The notes under the pieces were generated by a model. The model worked only from the letters and a program-made list of their open reading frames with translations, had not been told where the DNA came from and searched no databases. DNA of 64,000 bases from Verrucomicrobiota bacterium (lineage in GTDB: Bacteria > Verrucomicrobiota > Verrucomicrobiia > Opitutales > Seribacteraceae), in assembly GCA_028343845.1 (NCBI GenBank), contig JAOLZO010000006.1, forward strand, positions 1-64,000, given 5' to 3'. Shown here piece after piece: positions 52,942-61,460 of the stretch (position 1 is its first letter; each line of letters opens with the position of its first letter). Position numbers and translations under genes: made by a program.

Positions 52942-53703
52942 GTGAATTTGTCTTTATACGAGAACGCATCGGCGCTACGGGGGCTTGAGCAATACCAAAA
53001 CGTCATAGCAAACAACATTGCGGCCAGTCACGTAGCCGGCTTCAAGAAAGTCGCCGTTAGCTTCGAGGCAGTGGAAGGCGGGGAGATTGCGCGAAGCACG
53101 CATGACAAACTCAAAAACGAGATGCCAGGTTCCTTTCCGGTAATGAAGAACCAGGTCGACTACCATGAGGGGGAGCTTCGCGAAACCAACAACCCGATGG
53201 ACTTGGCTTTGAGGGGGGACGGTTTCTTTGCCTTGATGAATGAAAATGGTGATTCCGTTTACACCCGGGACGGTCAGTTTTACGTTAATTCGCAAGGCGA
53301 GATGGTAAACAGCATGGGGCATCAATTTTCCGATGTGGGTGGCGGAGTGATTCAAACTATCCCCGGTGGCGGCGATTTGACGATAGACAAGGAAGGCCAG
53401 ATTTTTCAAAACGGACAAACCGTCGGTCAAGTCGGCGTTTTCGTTTTCGAGAATCCGTTGCTCGATCTACAGAAGGTCGGAGGCGGGTTTGTAGCCAAGG
53501 AGGCCGAGACCGCTCCTGAGGCCGCCGAAGCTCAGCAGTTTACTATCATGCAGGGGTACTTGGAAAGCAGCAATGTTTCGGCGATCGAGGAAATGATCGG
53601 TTTGATCGAAGTTTCCCGAGCTCATGAGGCGAATCAAAAGATGATACAGACTTTCGATCAGAACATAGGCAAGGCCATCGGGACGCTCGGTCAGACTCAG
53701 TAA
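52942..53703 (+). CDS. flgF: Flagellar basal-body rod protein FlgF
   Basis: 253-aa rod protein starting at GTG 52942. NVIANNIAASHVAGFKKVAVSFE near residue 20 is the rod signature, and the C-terminal QGYLESSNVSAIEEMIGLIEVSRAHEANQKMI is standard. Internal AALRGDGFFAL-type segment (LALRGDGFFALMNE) and YTRDGQFYVNSQGEMV fit the FlgF/FlgG fold. It heads a run ending with flgL. Confidence 0.94.
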   Translation: MNLSLYENASALRGLEQYQNVIANNIAASHVAGFKKVAVSFEAVEGGEIARSTHDKLKNEMPGSFPVMKNQVDYHEGELRETNNPMDLALRGDGFFALMNENGDSVYTRDGQFYVNSQGEMVNSMGHQFSDVGGGVIQTIPGGGDLTIDKEGQIFQNGQTVGQVGVFVFENPLLDLQKVGGGFVAKEAETAPEAAEAQQFTIMQGYLESSNVSAIEEMIGLIEVSRAHEANQKMIQTFDQNIGKAIGTLGQTQ

Positions 53704-53721
53704 TTTCAACTATTAAAAAAT

Positions 53722-54504
53722 ATGAATCTCTCTCTTTATTCTGGCGCAACTGGGATGCAAGCCCAGCAACTCAATCTTAACGTTATTTCAAATAACATAG
53801 CTAACGTTAACACAACCGGTTACAAAAAGAACAAGATCGAGTTTCAGGATCTTCTCTACCAAAACCCTCGTCAGGCGGGAGGTCAAACGGGAGCCGGAAA
53901 CGTTATTCCAACCGGAGTCGAGATGGGTAACGGGACCAAAGTGGTTTCAACTGCAAAGATTTTCACGCAAGGTCAACTTACTCAAACCAGTGAAAAAATG
54001 GACGTTGCCATTGACGGCATAGGCTTTTTCCAAGTCGAGCGTCCGGACGGAACCGAGGCGTATACCCGTGACGGGGCGTTCAAGGTTGGTCCTGATGGCC
54101 AAATTACCACCGCCGATGCCTTGCCTCTGGCCGCAGGTCTTCAAATAGATCCTGAGGTAACCAACGTTTTCGTTTCTCCGACTGGAGAGGTTTCCGTCGA
54201 GACCGCCGACGGAACTCAAATTATCGGTCAGCTTGAGCTGGTCCGATTTCCCAATCCCGCCGGGATGAAGGCTATGGGAGGAAATTTGTTCATAGAAACC
54301 GAAGCAAGCGGTGCTCCTGAAATCGGTGCTCCTGGCGAAAACGGTTTCGGCGTTTTGCAACAAGGTTATCTCGAAATGTCCAACGTCAACGTTGTGGAAG
54401 AGATGGTAAACATGATCATTGCCCAGCGCGCTTACGAAATTAATTCGAAATCGATCCAGACTTCCGACGACATGCTTGCCAGAGTCAATCAATTGAAGAG
54501 ATAA
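53722..54504 (+). CDS. flgG: Flagellar distal rod protein FlgG
   Basis: 260-aa rod protein. LNVISNNIANVNTTGYKKNKIEFQDLLYQ and the C-terminal LEMSNVNVVEEMVNMIIAQRAYEINSKSIQTSDDMLARVNQLKR are diagnostic. The GIGFFQVERPDGTEAYTRDGAF segment is typical. ATG 53722 follows an A-rich leader without a clear Shine-Dalgarno sequence. Confidence 0.97.
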   Translation: MNLSLYSGATGMQAQQLNLNVISNNIANVNTTGYKKNKIEFQDLLYQNPRQAGGQTGAGNVIPTGVEMGNGTKVVSTAKIFTQGQLTQTSEKMDVAIDGIGFFQVERPDGTEAYTRDGAFKVGPDGQITTADALPLAAGLQIDPEVTNVFVSPTGEVSVETADGTQIIGQLELVRFPNPAGMKAMGGNLFIETEASGAPEIGAPGENGFGVLQQGYLEMSNVNVVEEMVNMIIAQRAYEINSKSIQTSDDMLARVNQLKR

Positions 54505-54507
54505 CCA

Positions 54508-55338
54508 ATGCGTACTTTATTGAGTTTTTGCCTGTTTGCTTCCGCTTTTTCGGCGGCAGCCGATATCGGTCGCTTTATCGAACCGATTCAGGTAGCCCCC
54601 AAAGCCACTGTTCCCAGCGTTCGGTATGTGGTAAAATCTTCCGCCTTCGTTTCTCCGCATGCGGCCGGTCCCAAAACACAGGAAGCTGCACCGATTGCCG
54701 ATTCTATACTCATAGACAGGCAATTAATTGAAAAGCGTCTTGGCGAAGCCCTGGCTCATCGATTTCAGGCAACTGGACGAATTTCCGCATTCCTTACCAG
54801 GGAGTGGGTCAACTGTCCTTCCAGTTCCGGTTTTATTGTAAAAATAAAGGATTGCTCCCCGGATGAACTAACTCCGAGCACCTTTGTTCGTTTCAGTATT
54901 TGGGATCAAGGCAAGGAATTGGGCAGGTTCGCCGAACCCATCCGCATGGCCCATTTTGTCGAAGTGTTTTACTCGAAGGCTCCTCTTGCCAGGGGTACGC
55001 GCTTGGGCTTGTCCAATCTTTCCACCCGCCTCGTAGACATTCTTAAGCAACATGCCGGATCCGTTCCCTCTCAGTCCCGGTTGTCCGGTTATCAACTCGA
55101 TTCGAACGTCAAGGCCAACAGTCCCCTTAAGTGGAGTAACTTGTCCAAGGTCGTCCTGGTTAAGAAAGGGCAAATCGTGGATGTCTTCGCATCGGGTAAC
55201 GGAATTTACGTCACCATGAAGGGCATGGCTCTGAACGATGGCGTCGAGGGTGGGAACGTAATCGTGAGGAATCTCTCTTCCGATAAGGAATTTCCCGCTA
55301 AAGTACTTAATGAAAACAGCGTAAAGGTACATCTCTGA
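54508..55338 (+). CDS. flgA: P-ring assembly chaperone FlgA
   Basis: 276-aa periplasmic chaperone for the P ring. Signal peptide at residues 1-18 (LLSFCLFASAFSAAA). The C-terminal SAF domain has VVLVKKGQIVDVFASGNGIYVTMKGMALNDGVEGGNVIVRNLSSDKEFPAKV, the FlgA pattern. The N-terminal half has weak similarity. It lies 3 bp after flgG and 1 bp before flgH. Confidence 0.9.
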   Translation: MRTLLSFCLFASAFSAAADIGRFIEPIQVAPKATVPSVRYVVKSSAFVSPHAAGPKTQEAAPIADSILIDRQLIEKRLGEALAHRFQATGRISAFLTREWVNCPSSSGFIVKIKDCSPDELTPSTFVRFSIWDQGKELGRFAEPIRMAHFVEVFYSKAPLARGTRLGLSNLSTRLVDILKQHAGSVPSQSRLSGYQLDSNVKANSPLKWSNLSKVVLVKKGQIVDVFASGNGIYVTMKGMALNDGVEGGNVIVRNLSSDKEFPAKVLNENSVKVHL

Positions 55339-55339
55339 T

Positions 55340-55981
55340 ATGACTAAAACACTCTTGCTTGCCTTATTTTCGGTTCCCTTTTTAACCTTGTCCGAGGTTG
55401 ATGCAGTATCCCTTTGGATGAAGAGCACAAATCACCAGAAGGGTCTTTACGTCGGCAAACGGGCTTACGCCATAGGAGACTTGATCACGATTGACGTAGC
55501 GGAGAGCTCCTCCCTTGCCGCATCACAGAACTCTGCCCGTAATCGTCAGTCTCAAGTGGAAAACGCGGTTAAGCAATTCCTGTTTGCGAACAGCAACATG
55601 GGTAAGCACAACGGCGGTCTTCCCGGCACGGAGATCGAAACGAAAAGCAGTAACAAGGGTGGTGGTTCCATTGCGAATACGCAAAATCTCAAGGGTCGAG
55701 TGAGCGTAGTCGTTATTGACGCTTTGCCCAATGGCGTACTCGTGGTCGAAGGCGCCCGGATGATTACTTTTTCCGGGGAAAGTTATTACATGGTTCTTAA
55801 GGGAATGGTTCGAAAGGAGGATATCGGTTTTGGTTTTAAGGACGGATTGAGATACCGAAATATCGTTTCCTCTCAATATATTGCCGACGCTCAAATCGAG
55901 TTCGTTTCAAAGGGTAGCCTGAACGATGCCCAAAAGGAAAGTTGGTATCAGAGACTTGCTTCCATCGTAAATCCATTTTGA
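55340..55981 (+). CDS. flgH: L-ring protein FlgH without lipobox Cys
   Basis: 213-aa outer-membrane L-ring protein. The mature part has SLW...KGLYVGKRAYAIGDLITIDVAESSSLAAS and later NLKGRVSVVVIDALPNGVLVVEGAR, matching FlgH. The N-terminal signal (LLLALFSVPFLTLSEVDA) has no Cys, so it should be cut by signal peptidase I and not lipidated, unlike enteric FlgH. The start ATG 55340 is the only plausible one. Confidence 0.94.
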   Translation: MTKTLLLALFSVPFLTLSEVDAVSLWMKSTNHQKGLYVGKRAYAIGDLITIDVAESSSLAASQNSARNRQSQVENAVKQFLFANSNMGKHNGGLPGTEIETKSSNKGGGSIANTQNLKGRVSVVVIDALPNGVLVVEGARMITFSGESYYMVLKGMVRKEDIGFGFKDGLRYRNIVSSQYIADAQIEFVSKGSLNDAQKESWYQRLASIVNPF

Positions 55982-55983
55982 TT

Positions 55984-57096
55984 ATGAAGATTCAGAAACT
56001 CGGATTTGCCATTCTTTGCTCCCTTTTTCTCTTGGGAGCTTCTTCTGTTTTCGGGGCTCGCATCAAAGACTTGACCGACGTGAGGGGAAGCAGAAGCAAT
56101 CAACTCTACGGTTACGGGATCGTGACCGGTTTGGCGGGGCAGGGCGATTCGCGGATCGAATATACTGAGCTTGGGATCTTGAATGCTCTTGAAAACTTGG
56201 GTATCCGGGCGGACAAGGCAGACAAATCACGTAACATTGCCGCAGTCATGGTTACTGCTGACATTGGTCCCTTTGCCAAAGAAGGAGCCAAGATGGACGT
56301 GACGGTTTCATCCATAGGTAATGCCGACTCCCTTCAGGGTGGAATTCTTTTGCAAACGCCCTTGTATGGTGCGGACGGAAAGGTTTATTCCGTTGCCCAA
56401 GGCCCGGTTTCAGTCGGAGGTTTGTCTGCTGGAAACGCCGGAGGGGCGAACGTACAGGTCAATCATCCGACTGTGGGCATGGTTAGCAACGGGGCCACGG
56501 TGGAAAGGGAAATCGAGAGCAAGGTTCTGAATGGCGGTGAGATCGAGCTCATCTTGCGTTCTCCCGATTCTTCGACTGCGGTCAAGATTGCCGATGCGAT
56601 CAATCAGTACTATCCGGGTACGGCCTTGGCCAAGGACAGCGGATTGGTTAATATTCAGGTTCCTGGGAACTTCCGGGGGCAGACTACTAATTTTCTTGCC
56701 GCAATTGGAGGGATTGACGTCAAGCCTGACGTGCCTGCCCGCGTTATCATTAACGAAAGGACCGGAACCATTGTCGCTACCCAAAACGTAAGGATTTCAC
56801 CCGTTGCCGTAAGCAGTAGCAACATTACTATCTTTCTCAACCCAACCACCGGGGTCAGTCAGCCTCTGCCTTTTTCTCAAGGCGCAACCCAAATACTCGC
56901 TGGAGAGAATGCCGACTTAATCGAAGAGGTCGGTCGCTTCGAGCCACTCGACGAATTGGACCCACCGGGGGTTTCCACTGTAAACGACCTTGCCTCCGCG
57001 CTGAACAAGCTCGGTCTGACTACCCGTGAAATGACCTCGATCCTGCAGTCCATCAAGAATGCGGGCGCTCTTCAGGCTGAGCTTATCATTAACTGA
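55984..57096 (+). CDS. flgI: P-ring protein FlgI
   Basis: 370-aa periplasmic P-ring protein. Signal peptide at residues 1-21 (GFAILCSLFLLGASSVFG), then ARIKDLTDVRGSRSNQLYGYGIVTGLAGQGDS, the family start. LPNP-type motif regions and the C-terminal LASALNKLGLTTREMTSILQSIKNAGALQAELII are standard. ATG 55984 is chosen; an earlier in-frame start at 55942 is inside flgH. Confidence 0.97.
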   Translation: MKIQKLGFAILCSLFLLGASSVFGARIKDLTDVRGSRSNQLYGYGIVTGLAGQGDSRIEYTELGILNALENLGIRADKADKSRNIAAVMVTADIGPFAKEGAKMDVTVSSIGNADSLQGGILLQTPLYGADGKVYSVAQGPVSVGGLSAGNAGGANVQVNHPTVGMVSNGATVEREIESKVLNGGEIELILRSPDSSTAVKIADAINQYYPGTALAKDSGLVNIQVPGNFRGQTTNFLAAIGGIDVKPDVPARVIINERTGTIVATQNVRISPVAVSSSNITIFLNPTTGVSQPLPFSQGATQILAGENADLIEEVGRFEPLDELDPPGVSTVNDLASALNKLGLTTREMTSILQSIKNAGALQAELIIN

Positions 57097-57106
57097 TTGA
57101 TTGAAA

Positions 57107-57478
57107 ATGGAAACGAACCCAATAGAAGGAAGCAAGTATGTAGGAATGGATTCCTCCATGCTTATGGAGATGGCTCATTCCAAGCAGGCGACCGAACAGC
57201 AAAAGGTAGCGGCTGTCAGCCAGCAGTTCGAGTCCGTTCTGGTTAAGCAGTTCCTCAAGGAGGCTCTTAAGCCTATGTTTCAGGGTGTTTTTAATGAGGA
57301 CGGGAACGCCCACCGCCTTTATCGGCACTTCTTTACGGACGCCATTTCCGAAAGCATCGCAAGTGGCGGCGGATTTGGTGTCTCGACTATCTTGCAGCAA
57401 CAAATCGGCAGTCAGGGCTCAAAATCCGCTGACGGAGCCGCTCAAGGACCGGTTTCCAAACCAAAGCCTAAAAGCTAA
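57107..57478 (+). CDS. flgJ: Rod-binding protein FlgJ, muramidase-less
   Basis: 123-aa rod-capping protein comprising only the N-terminal FlgJ domain: VSQQFESVLVKQFLKEALKPMFQGVFN...YRHFFTDAISESIASGGGFGVSTIL. The peptidoglycan hydrolase domain of enteric FlgJ is absent, as in many phyla. ATG 57107 is chosen; TTG 57101 is 2 codons upstream. Confidence 0.9.
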   Translation: METNPIEGSKYVGMDSSMLMEMAHSKQATEQQKVAAVSQQFESVLVKQFLKEALKPMFQGVFNEDGNAHRLYRHFFTDAISESIASGGGFGVSTILQQQIGSQGSKSADGAAQGPVSKPKPKS

Positions 57479-57483
57479 CGATC

Positions 57484-58014
57484 ATGGTTCAAATCGCTCA
57501 AGTTCCAAACCTGCAACCCTCTTTCAATTGGGAGGATCTTTTGGGTCTGCTGAGGGACGAACTTCAGGAGTACGGTGGTTTGGTCGGTTTGCTCAGCGCT
57601 CAGCAGCAAAGCATTCTTAACCGCCGTCCCGAAAGTTTGCTCGAAATCAATCAATCGGTTCAGACGCAAATGGAAGCTAGTCAAATGCTTCAGCGTCGGC
57701 GCCAAGGATTCGTTTCTTCCCTCGCGTCCTCCTACGGGGAGCCCGACGAGTCAAGTCTTAGTGAATTGGTTCCGCATTTTCCGGATGTTACCCAACCCAT
57801 GTTTCAGAGTATTATTGAGGAAATCAATAGCTTGATTTCGCAAATCCGAAGGAAGATCGAGCAGAACCAGCGGTTGCTTAACCGCTTAACTGAAGTTACC
57901 GACCAAATACTTGGGGTGACCGATCCCGGTTCTCATTCCAAGACCTACGACAAGAGCGGAGACCTTTCCAGGTTGTCTTCGGATGGTCGTTCGACCCTCA
58001 ACGAATCCGCTTAA
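57484..58014 (+). CDS. flgN: FlgK/FlgL export chaperone FlgN
   Basis: 176-aa helical protein with coiled-coil segments (LLRDELQEYGGLVGLLSAQQQSILNRRPESLLEINQSVQTQ) resembling FlgN. It lies directly before flgK, whose product it would chaperone together with FlgL. No flgM precedes it. The call rests on helix pattern and position. Confidence 0.8.
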   Translation: MVQIAQVPNLQPSFNWEDLLGLLRDELQEYGGLVGLLSAQQQSILNRRPESLLEINQSVQTQMEASQMLQRRRQGFVSSLASSYGEPDESSLSELVPHFPDVTQPMFQSIIEEINSLISQIRRKIEQNQRLLNRLTEVTDQILGVTDPGSHSKTYDKSGDLSRLSSDGRSTLNESA

Positions 58015-58033
58015 TACAAAAATCTAACACACC

Positions 58034-61000
58034 GTGTCACTACTAGGGGAAATTTCCAAGAACAGCGAAGCGCTTCGATACCATGCGAAGACAGCTGAGG
58101 TTGCTGGACAGAATCTTGCCCATGTGAATGACGAAAAGTATGCCCGCCAACGCGTGCTTGCGCGTGAGGGGGTCATGCACAAGGCTTTCGGCGGATTGCT
58201 TACTTCGGGGTTGGAGGCAGCGGGTGTTGAGCATGCCAGAAGCGAGATTCTTGACAGGAGGGTTATCAATGAGGTCGGTCAAGGCAAGTCCCTTGCCGCC
58301 CAAAAGGAAATTTTGGAACTGCTTCAAGTTGCTCTTGGAGAGGAAATCACCAGGCAGGGCGTCAACGTAGGGTTGGACGATTTGCATGAAAGCGATCTCG
58401 CTCCCGGTAGCTTGACGCGGGCTCTCAATGATTTTTTCAATACTTTCGAGGAATTGTCTGCTTCCCCCTATGAGCCTGCGATCAAACAGGAACTTTTTCA
58501 CAAGATTCAAACCCTGACCAAGCGCTTTAACGAGGCTGGCCAGAGCCTTGAGCAAATCGAATCCGAACTGACCGGCACGATAGAAAGGTCAGTAGAGGAA
58601 ATAAACAGGATTCTCGATCAGATCCACGAAACTAACCTTCAAGTCCGCAGGTTCGAGTTGTTGGACCAAGGCAAGGCTGTTTCCTACCGGGATGAGCGAC
58701 AGGCCTTGATGGAGCGTCTTGCCGGTTACGTCAACTTTACGACCAAGGAGGAAGTGAACGAGCAAAACAAGCCGACGGGCTTTTTGAACCTCTACATGGC
58801 CGGGCAACATGGGACTCCTCCCTCTACCCACGCGATCCTTGATAATAATGGCGTTGTCGGATTGACAAATAACTGGGGACAGGAGGTTGCTTTGGCAGCT
58901 CCCGTGGACACCATGGGCTCAACCGCGAGAGTTCGTGCCAAGATCGGCTCGGATGGAAAACTCGGCCGATTTGAGGTCTTGGACGGCGGATCCAGGTACA
59001 ATGACTCGGATGGACCGTTTCTCTTCACTTTACTCCCCCCGAAATCTCAGGATTCGACGGGCGATCAAGCCACTGCCGACCAACAGGCTGCGCAGCAGGA
59101 GGCCGGGGCAGCCGGGTTGCAAGCCGACCCGACCTTGCAGGCCGGGCAGGGCGTTGACACGCAAATTACCAATGACACCGCGGACACCTTTCCTGCCGAT
59201 GGACAAGCCACCGCCGCGACCGATCCCCTTAAGTCTGCGGAGGCGAGAAAAGTTGGAGAAGTTTTCTATCAAGGAGGAAAATATTACCAAGCCCTTACCA
59301 GTACGATTAAGGACGATCTCCTTTCCGACGAAGGGAAATTCATGGTGGTCACCGAGCCTTTGCCAAATGGTGTGTTTACCGAGACCAAGAGAAGCTTCTC
59401 CGATCTCGAGTACATTACCAAGGGCTCTCAGGTCTATTACGAAGGAAAGCTTTATCAAGCCACCGCCGACATCGGACCCACAAATGTCGAGGTAGGTGTC
59501 ACTAATGCCGAAACCAACACGGTTTCCACTTCCCGCGGTTATGCCTATGGGGAGGTTTTCAAGTACGACAACAATTTCTATCAAGCGACCAAAGCAGTCC
59601 CCAAGGGCACTGATCTTAGTAGTGCCCAGACTCCAATCGACTTCACTCGTGGATTTGTTCAGATCGGAGCTGAACTTCCGAAGAAGTCGGAAGCGGCTTC
59701 CTTGATTTGGCCCAATGGCAATGCCTTGACTGCGGGGGAAGTTTTCTACTTTGTTGGGGCCGGCTCTACCAGCAATGTGGACGGAGCGTTCTTTATGGCT
59801 ACCACTACGGTGGCGTCCGGTTCCTCCGATCCGAGTAATTCGAACAGTAATTTTGTACGTGTGGGCGCTTATGTCGACGATACCGTGCAAACAGTGGAAT
59901 CCCTGCCTCAGGAAAAGACGGTCACTTCCATTGATCCGCAAAATGGACAAGTTCTTACCGCGACCCAAATGGAAATGTCCCTTGAGGATGGGAAGGTATA
60001 TTATCATCAAGGTTCGGGCACCCATTTTATGGTCAAGGCTCAACCCGAGACAATAGCCGGAAGCCAGGAGTTCATCACCGCTTTCAATCCGACTGATGCG
60101 CAATGGAAGAACAATTTCCATATTTTTACACCGGATCCCAACACGGGTCTTGCTCAACCCGCTATTCAAAGACGGTCTGCTCCGACCGGTTGGAACGTTT
60201 CGGGTGGCGCTCTTGTGGAAGTCAACGTAGGTGTAGCCGAAGCCGTCGTTCATGATGGAGAAATCCAAAGCCTAAATATTGTTAATCAAGGTTCGGGTTT
60301 TCCATCAACTGACGCCCTTTTTGTTAGAAGCAAGAATGCGGATGGTACCTTCGCGACCGATCCTGGCTCGGAAGTCAAGCTTGAGTCCGGTTCCGTTCAC
60401 GGCTATCAGCAATCACGACTTGTCGATATCGAGAAATTTCGAACTTCCCTGAATGGTTTCGTTTCTACTTTCGTCGAGCAGGTCAACGAGATTTACAACC
60501 CGTTGGATGCACCGAGTGAATACTTGTTTGGGTTCAAGGCGAACCTCACCAGACCTTCGTTGCAGAGCAATAGCTATATGGAGGAGTTGGGGCTCTATGG
60601 AGCGGAAGGCAATGGCGAGCTGAGGCTCTTCAGGGACGAGTCCAATATGATTCTTCCGTTCGGGGAGTCCGATACCTTTACCTTGAGTAGCATTTCTCCA
60701 GTGGTGCCTGATGATTTGCCTATTACTCATCCCGATCCCACTAAGCTCGGCTTGGCGGATTTCAAGCTCCAAAATTACTACATAAGGGGAAATGACGGAT
60801 TCGGGGATGATTCCGGAGATCCTTATGACGATGATTTGGAAATCGCTCAAAACAGGGACAAGATCTTTCAGTTCTATGCGGCTGCCCGCAGGATGAAGAA
60901 CGTTACCACTGAACTCGATTCCAGCTATCCCGGCGATGACGGAATACCAGGCTCAGGCGATAATGAAGGCCGTGCCATGTTGTTGGGATACGACTCGGTT

Positions 61001-61453
61001 CCTTTCAGGATAAACGAAGGATCCAAGGCATTCATATTTGGTGATAGCTTTTCCTTTGACGCCGTTTTGGAAAATAGTTGGAATTTGGCTAGTTCCCTTG
61101 TCGTTCACGACGACCTTACTGCTGAAACAATCAAGGCAAGCAACGACTTTGACGAAGCCTCGAATGAGATAGCCTTGAAGGTCGCGGAACTGGGTAATGG
61201 CAATTTTACCGACATGATATCGAATATGAATGCCGATCTCGGCAACACCTTGTCGGACGTGAATGACAACGTCAGTCATCAAAATACGATCGAAACCTTG
61301 CTGCTTGATCAGAGACGTGCGGTCAGTTCGGTTTCGATTGACGAGGAGGTGGCTGATCTCATGCAGTTTCAAAGGTCTTTTCAGGCCTCTTCGCGTGTAC
61401 TTAATACCCTCGACAAGATGCTCGAGTTGGTTGTAATGGGACTCATAAAATAA
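58034..61453 (+). CDS. flgK: Hook-associated protein 1 FlgK with large repeat-bearing insert
   Basis: 1139-aa junction protein, about twice the usual 450-650. The N-terminal D0/D1 region (residues 1-300; AGQNLAHVNDEKYARQRV, SLTRALNDFFNTFEELS, LTGTIERSVEEINRILDQIHETN) and C-terminal end (VSSVSIDEEVADLMQFQRSFQASSRVLNTLDKMLELV) are canonical. Residues about 325-755 are an insert: a Gln/Ala-rich linker, then five G-x-V-x-Y-x-G-x-x-(Y/F)-x-A repeats near 405, 460, 502, 564 and 650. Two DGGSRYND/NQGSGFPS-type segments flank it. The GTG start at 58034 gives the standard N-terminus. Confidence 0.93.
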   Translation: MSLLGEISKNSEALRYHAKTAEVAGQNLAHVNDEKYARQRVLAREGVMHKAFGGLLTSGLEAAGVEHARSEILDRRVINEVGQGKSLAAQKEILELLQVALGEEITRQGVNVGLDDLHESDLAPGSLTRALNDFFNTFEELSASPYEPAIKQELFHKIQTLTKRFNEAGQSLEQIESELTGTIERSVEEINRILDQIHETNLQVRRFELLDQGKAVSYRDERQALMERLAGYVNFTTKEEVNEQNKPTGFLNLYMAGQHGTPPSTHAILDNNGVVGLTNNWGQEVALAAPVDTMGSTARVRAKIGSDGKLGRFEVLDGGSRYNDSDGPFLFTLLPPKSQDSTGDQATADQQAAQQEAGAAGLQADPTLQAGQGVDTQITNDTADTFPADGQATAATDPLKSAEARKVGEVFYQGGKYYQALTSTIKDDLLSDEGKFMVVTEPLPNGVFTETKRSFSDLEYITKGSQVYYEGKLYQATADIGPTNVEVGVTNAETNTVSTSRGYAYGEVFKYDNNFYQATKAVPKGTDLSSAQTPIDFTRGFVQIGAELPKKSEAASLIWPNGNALTAGEVFYFVGAGSTSNVDGAFFMATTTVASGSSDPSNSNSNFVRVGAYVDDTVQTVESLPQEKTVTSIDPQNGQVLTATQMEMSLEDGKVYYHQGSGTHFMVKAQPETIAGSQEFITAFNPTDAQWKNNFHIFTPDPNTGLAQPAIQRRSAPTGWNVSGGALVEVNVGVAEAVVHDGEIQSLNIVNQGSGFPSTDALFVRSKNADGTFATDPGSEVKLESGSVHGYQQSRLVDIEKFRTSLNGFVSTFVEQVNEIYNPLDAPSEYLFGFKANLTRPSLQSNSYMEELGLYGAEGNGELRLFRDESNMILPFGESDTFTLSSISPVVPDDLPITHPDPTKLGLADFKLQNYYIRGNDGFGDDSGDPYDDDLEIAQNRDKIFQFYAAARRMKNVTTELDSSYPGDDGIPGSGDNEGRAMLLGYDSVPFRINEGSKAFIFGDSFSFDAVLENSWNLASSLVVHDDLTAETIKASNDFDEASNEIALKVAELGNGNFTDMISNMNADLGNTLSDVNDNVSHQNTIETLLLDQRRAVSSVSIDEEVADLMQFQRSFQASSRVLNTLDKMLELVVMGLIK
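59240..60060 (+). repeat. Carbohydrate-binding-like repeats within FlgK
   Basis: Five protein-level repeats of about 45-85 residues: GEVFYQGGKYYQA, SQVYYEGKLYQAT, GEVFKYDNNFYQA, GEVFYFVG...AFFMAT and GKVYYHQGSGTHFMV. Each has an aromatic-rich strand and a following A/T-rich strand, the pattern of chitin/cellulose-binding modules of CBM families 5 and 12. The arrangement is tandem. Binding is inferred only. Confidence 0.65.
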
Positions 61454-61460
61454 CCTATTG

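Noticed and set aside
59030-60268. 412-codon open frame on the minus strand opposite the flgK insert
   Set aside because: It lies wholly opposite a frame that is continuous with canonical FlgK ends; its sequence has no recognisable motif and mirrors the biased composition of the insert.
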